Shown piece by piece: positions 43,370 through 49,838 of a DNA stretch of 63,683 nucleotides. Each line of letters opens with the position of its first letter. Within the stretch, counting starts at the first letter, position 1. A model generated the notes under the pieces. That model searched no databases. It was not told the origin of the DNA and saw only the letters and a program-made list of their open reading frames with translations. The position numbers and the translations under genes were made by a program. Source of the DNA: an uncultured Collinsella sp. (GTDB taxonomy: Bacteria; Actinomycetota; Coriobacteriia; Coriobacteriales; Coriobacteriaceae); contig UQIV01000014.1 in NCBI GenBank assembly GCA_900541205.1, positions 1 to 63,683 of the forward strand, read 5' to 3'.

Positions 43370-44276
43370 TGCCGAACGCGTGACGTTTACCAAGAAAAAG
43401 AAGACGGTTGCTTGTCCCGTGCCCTTGGCGCCGCTTGCCGACACGCATGCACATCTGCTTTCGTTCTGGGGCAAGGATGTGCCCGAGACGCTCCTGCGTG
43501 CCAAAGCCGCGGGCGTCGACCTGTTGGTGACGATGCTCGACCCCATCGCCGACAAGCGCAACGTGACGGACTATAGTGACTGGCTCGTGCGCGAAATTCT
43601 GCCGATGCAGGATATCCCGCAGATCAAGTATCTTGCCGGCGTGCATCCGTATGGCGCGCCGGACTATACCGACGACGTTCACGCACAGGTCGTTGCCGCA
43701 CTCGATGATCCCTTATGCGCCGGTATTGGCGAAATCGGCCTGGACTACCACATGGACTATGACGACGATATCGCGCCGGCACCCCATAACGTGCAGATTG
43801 ACTGCATGGCGCGCCAGCTCGAGCTTGCCGTGTGCCGTAACGTGCCGGTGGAGCTGCATCTGCGTCACGAGGACACGGACCAGGAGCGCACCTCGCACGT
43901 GGACGCCTACAACGTGCTTCGAGAGGTGGGCGTGCCCCAGGCCGGTTGTGTGCTGCACTGCTTTGGCGAGGACCGCGCCACGATGGAGCGCTTTGTGGAG
44001 CTGGGCTGCTATATCGCCTATGGAGGCGCGGCCACCTTTAAGCGCAATGACGACGTGCGCGAGGCATTTGCGGCAACCCCACTCGATCGAATTTTGTTCG
44101 AGACGGATTGCCCGTATATGGCTCCGGAGCCCATCCGCGGTCTTGAATGCGAGCCCGCAATGATCTCCATTACGGCAAACGCGCTGGTTAACGACCGTGT
44201 CGATCGCACTGGTGAGGATGCCGAAACAATCGCGCAAGCCGCTTGGGATAATGCCTGCAAACTTTTTCAAAAATAG
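43359..44276 (+). CDS. TatD-family metal-dependent hydrolase (DNase)
   Basis: A 305-aa TIM-barrel hydrolase. Metal ligands: LADTHAHL (HxH), GEIGLDYH with the bridging Glu, a LHLRHE strand, LHCFGE and ETDCPYMAPEP. Compared with classic TatD it has a ~25-residue basic N-terminal extension (TFTKKKKTVACPVP), so an internal start is possible, but the ATG at 43359 fits overlap with rsmA. TatD homologues act in DNA repair or tRNA/DNA end processing. Confidence 0.9.
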   Translation: MTPNAERVTFTKKKKTVACPVPLAPLADTHAHLLSFWGKDVPETLLRAKAAGVDLLVTMLDPIADKRNVTDYSDWLVREILPMQDIPQIKYLAGVHPYGAPDYTDDVHAQVVAALDDPLCAGIGEIGLDYHMDYDDDIAPAPHNVQIDCMARQLELAVCRNVPVELHLRHEDTDQERTSHVDAYNVLREVGVPQAGCVLHCFGEDRATMERFVELGCYIAYGGAATFKRNDDVREAFAATPLDRILFETDCPYMAPEPIRGLECEPAMISITANALVNDRVDRTGEDAETIAQAAWDNACKLFQK

Positions 44277-44279
44277 TTC

Positions 44280-44308
44280 TTGCGTTCGTGGTGGCGCTCC
44301 GTTATCCT
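44280..44308 (+). promoter_or_regulatory. Putative tRNA-Leu promoter
   Basis: TTGCGT (44280-44285), 17-bp spacer and TATCCT (44303-44308), about 11 bases before the tRNA 5' end. Confidence 0.6.
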
Positions 44309-44319
44309 AATTTCTGCAC

Positions 44320-44406
44320 GCGGGCGTGGCGGAATTGGCAGACGCGTACGGTTCAGGTCCGTATGGGGGCAACCCCATGAAGGTTCAAGTCCTTTCGCCC
44401 GCACCA
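44320..44406 (+). tRNA. tRNA-Leu(CAG)
   Basis: Class II tRNA: acceptor GCGGGCG/CGCCCGC, anticodon stem TACGG/CCGTA with loop TTCAGGT giving CAG, a variable arm TGGGGGCAACCCCA, and T-loop TTCAAGT. Discriminator A and an encoded CCA. A decayed T-arm-like segment may lie 79 bp downstream but is not significant alone. Confidence 0.96.
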
Positions 44407-44417
44407 TTGATTGAAAG

Positions 44418-44443
44418 AGCTCCCAGCAATGGGAGCTTTTTTG
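44418..44443 (+). terminator. Intrinsic terminator after tRNA-Leu
   Basis: AGCTCCCA-gcaa-TGGGAGCT followed by TTTTTTG. Confidence 0.9.
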
Positions 44444-44493
44444 TTATGGGCCGTTTTGGCAGATTTGACATATCGATTTCGCGCGGTAGATGT

Positions 44494-44719
44494 CCCTGTG
44501 GTCAAAAAGTGGCAAATATGAGTACTGACATGAAAATAGAGACATTTCATGAAGCCATTTTTGCTCATTTTGCGCAACAGATGTACGCTAATTTGGCTCA
44601 ACCTTGAGACAAAATGAAGTAATTTCGATAGACCTCGGGTTCAACGAGGCGATTTTGACCCAAATACGCTGTTACTAAACTGGTAACAGTACTCATATTT
44701 GGCCTTTTTTGACCACGGG
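44494..44719. repeat. 226-bp element bounded by ~34-bp inverted repeats
   Basis: The left arm (44494-44527, beginning CCCTGTGGTCAAAAA and ending AGTACTG) matches the reverse complement of the right arm (44687-44719) with about three differences. The interior is AT-rich and unlike the flanks, with a small GTTAC/GTAAC inverted repeat (44671-44687) beside the right arm. No gene is seen. It has the look of a non-autonomous mobile element (MITE-like) or a large regulatory RNA; no clear target-site duplication was found. Confidence 0.75.
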
Positions 44720-44793
44720 TCCTCTTGTTGGTGTCACACAGCTGCTTCGTGCGGGTATCCTAATGCCAACGTGTGCCTATCAGAGGAGAGACC

Positions 44794-45732
44794 ATGCTGT
44801 TGTCCGGTATCATCGCTGCCCTTACCAGCCTTTTGATTCCCATCATCATTCTGTTGCTGCTGCTTCCCAACGCCTGCTACGTCGTTGAACAGCAGCATGC
44901 CGTGATCATCGAGCGTCTGGGCAAGTTTAACCGCATCGTCAACGCGGGCTTCCACATGAAGGTGCCCGTGATCGACCGCAAGGCCGCCACGGTGAGTCTG
45001 CGAACCATGAAAAACGGTTTTGGCATCGACGTTAAGACCCAGGACAACGTGACCATCGGCCTTGAGGTCTCTGCTCAGTACCACGTGAGCTATGACATGG
45101 GCGCCGGCCCGGCAGATTCGGGCATCTACAAGAGCTACTATATGCTGCAGGAGCCCGTCGACCAGATGCGTGACTTCATCACCGACGCCCTGCGCTCTTC
45201 GATTCCCGTCTACACACTCGATGAGGTCTTTGCCAAGAAGGATGACATCGCCAAGGATGTCAACGCTACCGTTTCCGAGCAGATGGCCGCCTACGGCTTC
45301 ACCCTCGTGTCGACGCTCATCACCAAAATCGCACTGCCGACCGAGGTCGAGAACTCCATGAACGACATCAACGCTGCCCAGCGCAAGCGCGCTGCGGCAC
45401 AGGAGCTCGCCGAGGCAGACCGCATCAAGCGCGTCACCGAGGCGACCGCCGAGGCTGAGGCCATGGAAAAGGCGGGCGAGGGCATCGCCAACCAGCGCAA
45501 GGCGATCGCGCTGGGCATTAAGGACTCGCTCGAGATCATCCAGGAGACGGGTGTCGGCAATGACGAGGCCAACCAACTGTTCATGTTTACGCAGTGGTCC
45601 GAGATGATGACGGAGTTCGCTCGCACGGGTAAAACCTCGACGGTCGTGCTGCCGAGCGACTTTTCGCAGTCGGCCTCGATGTTCGAGCAGATGCTGACCG
45701 CCAGCAAAGTTCAAAACGATTCGAAGGAGTAG
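44794..45732 (+). CDS. SPFH/Band 7 membrane protein (HflC/stomatin-like)
   Basis: A 312-aa protein with an N-terminal membrane helix (GIIAALTSLLIPIIILLLLL), then a Band 7 domain (YVVEQQHAVIIERLGKFNRI, VKTQDNVTIGLEVSAQYHVS) and a C-terminal helical region rich in Ala/Glu (RKRAAAQELAEADRIKRVTE) as in prohibitin/stomatin homologues. Such proteins scaffold membrane proteases or microdomains. AGAGGAGAG precedes the ATG. It is followed at 6 bp by rlmH. Confidence 0.9.
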   Translation: MLLSGIIAALTSLLIPIIILLLLLPNACYVVEQQHAVIIERLGKFNRIVNAGFHMKVPVIDRKAATVSLRTMKNGFGIDVKTQDNVTIGLEVSAQYHVSYDMGAGPADSGIYKSYYMLQEPVDQMRDFITDALRSSIPVYTLDEVFAKKDDIAKDVNATVSEQMAAYGFTLVSTLITKIALPTEVENSMNDINAAQRKRAAAQELAEADRIKRVTEATAEAEAMEKAGEGIANQRKAIALGIKDSLEIIQETGVGNDEANQLFMFTQWSEMMTEFARTGKTSTVVLPSDFSQSASMFEQMLTASKVQNDSKE

Positions 45733-45738
45733 ACGCGC

Positions 45739-46209
45739 GTGAAATACACCGTCGTTTGCGTCGGTAAGCTCAAGGAGCGCTTTTGGAAGGACGCGTGCGC
45801 TGAGTACACCAAGCGCCTAGGTGCCTATGCCAAGGTTGATATCCGCGAGGTGGCCGATATCGACCCGGCTAAGGCGGGCGGCGTGGATGCCGCGCGCGAC
45901 AAGGAGAGGGCGGCGATTCTTGCTGCCTTGCCGTCTCGAGCGCATGTGATCCTGTTGGCCATTGAGGGCAAAGAGCGCTCGAGCGAGGAGTTTTCGGCGA
46001 GGCTCGACGATCTTATGCTGCGAGGCAGCAGCGATATCGCCTTTGTGATTGGCGGATCGGACGGCGTGAGCGATGACGTGCGCGCACGAGCCGACGAGAT
46101 GCTCAGCTTTGGACGCATTACCTTGCCGCATAACTTGGCGCGCGTGGTGCTGCTAGAGCAGATTTACCGCGCCTGCAAGATCAGCCGTGGCGAGCCGTAT
46201 CACAAATAG
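45739..46209 (+). CDS. rlmH: 23S rRNA (pseudouridine-1915-N3)-methyltransferase RlmH
   Basis: A 156-aa SPOUT methyltransferase. Landmarks: YTVVCVGKLKERFW at the N-terminus, ILLAIEGKERSSEEFS, FVIGGSDGVSDDV with the SAM-binding knot, and LPHNLARVVLLEQIYRACKI with C-terminal GEPYHK. A GTG start follows GAAGGAGT. Confidence 0.97.
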   Translation: MKYTVVCVGKLKERFWKDACAEYTKRLGAYAKVDIREVADIDPAKAGGVDAARDKERAAILAALPSRAHVILLAIEGKERSSEEFSARLDDLMLRGSSDIAFVIGGSDGVSDDVRARADEMLSFGRITLPHNLARVVLLEQIYRACKISRGEPYHK

Positions 46210-46282
46210 GTCGGCAATACGAAACAATGGCGTGGGACAATAGCTTTCGTTTTGAAGAGCGTGTCTGAGAGGACTATGAGAT

Positions 46283-47053
46283 ATGAAGATTGGGTTTGTC
46301 GGTTTTGGCAATATGGCGAGCGCTATGGCCGATGGCTGGATCGCTGCCGGTGTAGCTGCGAGCGACATGTGCGCCTGCGCGGGTCGCTACGACGCACTGG
46401 TTGAGCGCTGCGAGGCGCGCGGCATGGTCGCCTGCCACGATGCCGCCGAGGTTGTCGCCGCATCCGATATCGTGGTCGCTGCGGTCAAACCGTACATGAT
46501 CGAGAAGATATTCGCCCCGCTCAAGGATGCTCTTGCCAAAAAGGTCGTTCTGTCGGTTGCCTGGACCTGGGACAGTGCCAAGTGGGAGCAGGTCCTGCCG
46601 GGCGTCGCGCATATCTCGACGGTGCCCAACACACCGGTTTCGGTGGGCGAGGGCGTCATCGCTTGCGAGAAGGCTTCCACGCTTAGTGATGAGCAGAGCG
46701 CAGTGGTGCTTGATCTGCTTGGCAAGCTCGGTGCGGTGGTCGAGCTCGATACGAGCCTGCTGTTTGTGGGCGGCACGGTGGGTGGTTGCGCTCCGGCATT
46801 TGTCGCCATGGCAATCGAGGCCCTGGGCGATGCAGCGGTCAAGCACGGTATCCCGCGTGCCGATGCCTATCGCATTGTGAGCCAGATGGTGCTAGGTACG
46901 GCAAAGCTGCAGCTTGCAACTGGCCAGCATCCTGCGGCGATGAAGGATGCCGTATGCTCGCCCGGTGGTGCCACCATCAAGGGCGTCGTTGCGCTCGAGG
47001 ACGCCGGCATGCGCAGCGCCCTGGTCAAGGCAATCGACGCAACTCTTCAGTAA
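46283..47053 (+). CDS. proC: Pyrroline-5-carboxylate reductase
   Basis: Last step of proline biosynthesis (P5C to proline, NAD(P)H). The 256-aa protein starts KIGFVGFGNMASAMADGW (Rossmann motif) and carries the C-terminal dimerisation domain with PAAMKDAVCSPGGATIKGVV, the family signature. In place of typical GxxTRxMPNTP it has VAHISTVPNTPVSVGEG, conservative. A GAGAGGACTATGAGAT stretch precedes the ATG. Confidence 0.95.
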   Translation: MKIGFVGFGNMASAMADGWIAAGVAASDMCACAGRYDALVERCEARGMVACHDAAEVVAASDIVVAAVKPYMIEKIFAPLKDALAKKVVLSVAWTWDSAKWEQVLPGVAHISTVPNTPVSVGEGVIACEKASTLSDEQSAVVLDLLGKLGAVVELDTSLLFVGGTVGGCAPAFVAMAIEALGDAAVKHGIPRADAYRIVSQMVLGTAKLQLATGQHPAAMKDAVCSPGGATIKGVVALEDAGMRSALVKAIDATLQ

Positions 47054-47212
47054 AACCGACCAAAAAAGGACAGGTTTATTTTTGGCAGGTATTTTCTGCG
47101 GTTTTGTCCTTTTAGCGAAAAGCGCCCCGCAACCGGATCGTTACCGGTTGCGGGGCGCTTGCGTTTGCCCAGATAAAACCGACCAAAATAAACCTGGCCC
47201 TTTTTGGCAGGT
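47052..47212. repeat. Paired direct repeats with an inverted inner segment around a GC-rich hairpin
   Basis: AAAACCGACCAAAA occurs at 47052-47065 and 47175-47188, and TTTTTGGCAGGT at 47079-47090 and 47201-47212. Between these flanks the inner segment is present in opposite orientation in the two copies (GGACAGGTTTATT versus AATAAACCTGGCCC). A strong stem AAGCGCCCCGCAACCGG/CCGGTTGCGGGGCGCTT (47120-47160) lies between the units and could terminate proC or the small minus-strand gene. Confidence 0.75.
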
Positions 47213-47385
47213 TAGTCCCAGAAGCTGTCTTCCTCATCCTCGGACTTGGGCCCGCGGTCGACGTACATCTTATGGGTGCGCTTCTCCATTACAAAGGCAA
47301 GAATCGCAAATAACAGGATGCCGCCGGCGAAAAGGATGGCAAAACCGGTGCGGGTGCCAAACAAAAAGGAAAAAACTGCGTCCAT
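47212..47385 (-). CDS. Small 57-aa single-pass membrane protein
   Basis: An unannotated-size gene: ATG at 47385 with AGAAGG about 6 bases upstream, stop TAA at 47212-47214. The product has one hydrophobic helix (FAILFAGGILLFAILAFVME, residues 15-34), then a charged tail with KSEDEEDSFWD at the C-terminus, so it is probably an inner-membrane protein with a cytoplasmic acidic tail. Function unknown; I do not recognise a family. It is divergent from serS, and a hairpin with TTTATTTT (complement of about 47187-47211) could terminate it. Confidence 0.65.
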   Translation of the reverse strand: MDAVFSFLFGTRTGFAILFAGGILLFAILAFVMEKRTHKMYVDRGPKSEDEEDSFWD

Positions 47386-47496
47386 TGGGTGCCTTCTTGC
47401 GTAGTTGAGTTGGGTCGTAAACGCTCATAAGTATATACTTGCCCATACATGTACAAGGTTGCAACCTAAATGGAATGTATATCGCCGGAGGATCTA

Positions 47497-48780
47497 ATGC
47501 TTGATATCAAGTTTGTTCGCGAGAACCCCGATGCCATCGATGTCGCCATGGCTAACCGCCAGACGTCTTGGGATCGCGAGAAGTTCTTTGAGCTCGACGA
47601 CGAGCGCCGTGCCGTCATCACCGAGGTCGAGGAGCTCCAGGCTACGCGCAATGCCGAGTCCAAGAAGATCGGCGCCCTGATGAAGGAGGGCAAGAAGGAC
47701 GAGGCCGAGGCCGCCAAGGAGGCCGTGCGCGCCGTCAACGAGAAGATTGACGGTCTGGCCGAGCGTCGTACCGCCCTCGAGCAGGAGCAGTACGACTTCA
47801 TGGCTCACCTGCCCAACATTCCTTGCGAGGCCACGCCGTACGGTAAGGACGAGGACGAGAACATCGAGCGTCGCCGCTGGGGCACCCCGCGCGAGTTCGA
47901 CTTCGACTTTAAGCCGCACTGGGATCTGGGCACCGATCTGGACATCCTCGACTTCGAGCGTGGCAACAAGCTCTCCGGCAGCCGCTTTACCGTTCTCGGT
48001 GGCGCCGGCGCCCGCCTGGAGCGCGCCCTCATCAACTTCTTCCTCGATACGCACACCAGCCGTGGTTTTAAGGAGTGGTGGCCGCCCATCGTCGTCAAGC
48101 GTCAGACCATGTTTGGCACGGGTCAGCTGCCCAAGTTCGAGGACGACGCCTATCACGTCTCGGGCGACAACTTCCTGATCCCCACCGCCGAGGTCGTGCT
48201 TACCAACCTGCACGCCGGCGAGGTCCTCGATGCCGACACTCTGCCGCGTCGCTACACCGCCTTCACCCCCTGCTTCCGCGAGGAGGCCGGTTCCGCCGGT
48301 CGCGACACCCGCGGCATCATCCGTCAGCACGAGTTCGACAAGGTCGAGATGGTCAAGTTCGCTAAGCCGGAGGAGTCCGACGATGAGCTCGAGAGCATGA
48401 CCGCCGAGGCCGAGTACCTGCTGCAGCAGCTGGGCCTTCCGTATCGCGTGATTAGCCTGTGCACCGGCGACTTGGGCTTCTCTGCCCGTCAGACCTACGA
48501 CGTTGAGGTCTGGCTGCCGAGCTACAACGCCTACAAGGAGATCAGCTCCTGCTCCAACTGCGGCGACTTCCAGGCCCGCCGCGCCAACATCAAGTACCGC
48601 GACCCCGAGAACTTCAAGGGTTCGCGTTACCTGCACACCCTTAACGGTTCCGGCCTGCCGGCTGGTCGTACCATGGCTGCCATTCTGGAGAACTACCAGA
48701 ACGCCGACGGCACCATCACGATCCCCGAGGTTCTGCGTCCTTACATGGGCGGTCTCGAGAAGATCGAGCCGGTCGCGTAA
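47497..48780 (+). CDS. serS: Seryl-tRNA synthetase
   Basis: Class II synthetase of 427 aa: N-terminal tRNA-binding coiled-coil arm (LDIKFVRENPDAIDVAMANR; Lys/Glu-rich to ~110), then motif 2 region FTPCFREEAGSAGRDTRGI, and motif 3 GSGLPAGRTMAAILENYQ. I start at ATG 47497, with CGGAGGA 5 bases upstream, rather than the ATG at 47470. A GGTTGCAACC palindrome (47458-47467) lies in the leader; no T-box is seen here. Confidence 0.97.
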   Translation: MLDIKFVRENPDAIDVAMANRQTSWDREKFFELDDERRAVITEVEELQATRNAESKKIGALMKEGKKDEAEAAKEAVRAVNEKIDGLAERRTALEQEQYDFMAHLPNIPCEATPYGKDEDENIERRRWGTPREFDFDFKPHWDLGTDLDILDFERGNKLSGSRFTVLGGAGARLERALINFFLDTHTSRGFKEWWPPIVVKRQTMFGTGQLPKFEDDAYHVSGDNFLIPTAEVVLTNLHAGEVLDADTLPRRYTAFTPCFREEAGSAGRDTRGIIRQHEFDKVEMVKFAKPEESDDELESMTAEAEYLLQQLGLPYRVISLCTGDLGFSARQTYDVEVWLPSYNAYKEISSCSNCGDFQARRANIKYRDPENFKGSRYLHTLNGSGLPAGRTMAAILENYQNADGTITIPEVLRPYMGGLEKIEPVA

Positions 48781-48802
48781 CTTGGCTGCATAGGGGATAT
48801 GC

Positions 48803-48832
48803 AAGGGCGCTCCTTCGGGGGCGCCCTATTTC
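48803..48832 (+). terminator. Intrinsic terminator of serS
   Basis: AGGGCGCtccTTCGggGGCGCCCT stem with UUCG-type loop, followed by ATTTCG. Confidence 0.8.
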
Positions 48833-48953
48833 GTGCGCAGGTCCATACCATGCCGTGCGGACAGCTCAATAGAAAACACACGAACAACTGTTCTGTATAC
48901 AGCTATCTACTTGTTATGCTTTTGCTAAATAAGAGCGAGAGAAAGGGGACGCG

Positions 48954-49331
48954 ATGGAGCTGTTTGATGATCGGGTGGTTTTGTTTGAGAGCGACGAGGG
49001 TGGGGAGTACCTGCTTGTAACGTGTGAGCCGTCTGGCATGGGTGGCCTGGTGGTTCGACAGACGAGTGAGGGTCCGTTGACACAATGGTGTTTTGAGGAG
49101 TCGCCGCATGTGGTCGAGACCTTTGTGACGCACGTGGGGCTTGTGGCGCTGGAGCACTTCTATGGAGTTGGGACTTCCAACCAGGTCGCGCGCATGCTGA
49201 GCATCTCGTTTGCCGATTATGATTGTGCCCAGCGGGTGAGATCGCTCCTGAGGGAACTTGATGCCAAGTTTGACGTGATCGAAAAGCCAATCGATCGTAC
49301 GGGGAACGGCGGTATATGCGGAGCAGCATGA
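48954..49331 (+). CDS. Hypothetical protein, 125 aa
   Basis: Not recognised. A soluble protein with no signal or membrane segment and a mixed alpha/beta composition, C-terminal CGAA. AAAGGGG precedes the ATG. A perfect palindrome CTGTATACAG (48893-48902) and TTATGCT -10-like box (48912-48918) lie upstream, so expression may be regulated. The gene is not in an obvious operon. Confidence 0.55.
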   Translation: MELFDDRVVLFESDEGGEYLLVTCEPSGMGGLVVRQTSEGPLTQWCFEESPHVVETFVTHVGLVALEHFYGVGTSNQVARMLSISFADYDCAQRVRSLLRELDAKFDVIEKPIDRTGNGGICGAA

Positions 49332-49367
49332 CAAAACTGCGTTTCACAAAAAAGTTTGAGATTGAGC

Positions 49368-49397
49368 TTGACTCCAATAAGCTAAAGTGGTTTTATA
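49368..49397 (+). promoter_or_regulatory. Putative tRNA-Arg promoter
   Basis: TTGACT (49368-49373) and TTTATA (49392-49397), spacer 18 bp, about 11 bases before the tRNA. Confidence 0.55.
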
Positions 49398-49408
49398 TGT
49401 CTTGCGCT

Positions 49409-49485
49409 GCGGCGTTACCTCAGCTGGATAGAGGGTCTGACTACGAATCAGAACGTCATAGGTTCGAATCCTATACGCCGCACCA
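49409..49485 (+). tRNA. tRNA-Arg(ACG)
   Basis: Acceptor GCGGCGT/ACGCCGC, D-arm CCTC/GAGG, anticodon stem TCTGA/TCAGA with loop CTACGAA giving ACG (A34 presumably edited to inosine), T-loop TTCGAAT. Discriminator A and an encoded CCA. The 3' end is duplicated 190 bp downstream. Confidence 0.96.
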
Positions 49486-49714
49486 TTTGAGATTAAAGCT
49501 CCCGGCAACGGGGGCTTTTCTTTTACGTAAGCACTGCATGGATTCGAACCTCGGTCGAGGCGCGGGCGTAAAGAAAACGCGGAGCGTTTTTAGCCCGCGG
49601 GCGAGCGCGCCGGCAGGCGGGCGAAGCCGGTGCGGATCCGCGCAGCGGATGCGCGGAATCCTATACGCCGCACCATTTGAGATTAAAGCTCCCGGCAACG
49701 GGGGCTTTTCTTTT
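49466..49714 (+). repeat. tRNA-Arg 3'-end duplication cassette
   Basis: A 59-bp direct repeat (49466-49524 and 49656-49714, offset 190 bp) covers the tRNA 3' end from the T-loop and its terminator (AAAGCTCCCGGCAACGGGGGCTTTTC). Between the copies, an inverted copy of the host T-arm GGATTCGAACCT (49540-49551) is followed by a GC-rich core with palindromes AAAACGC/GCGTTTTT (49574-49591), GCCCGCGGGC (49593-49602) and CGGATCCG (49633-49640). The layout and core resemble the tRNA-Phe cassette. There is no gene in 49486-49838. Confidence 0.9.
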
Positions 49715-49838
49715 GCGCCAGCTTGAGTGCTTTCGTCCAAAGGGACGATTTCCTGTCGACTCGTGTAAGATTCCGAGTAGGTGTCGCGGCCCATCCGCGA
49801 CCACTCCTTCTTCAAGCGACCGATCAGGGTGATACTTC

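Noticed and set aside
44461..44470. Possible T-arm echo 79 bp after the tRNA-Leu T-arm
   Set aside because: GATTTGAC resembles the expected GACTTGAA with two mismatches; too short to distinguish from chance.
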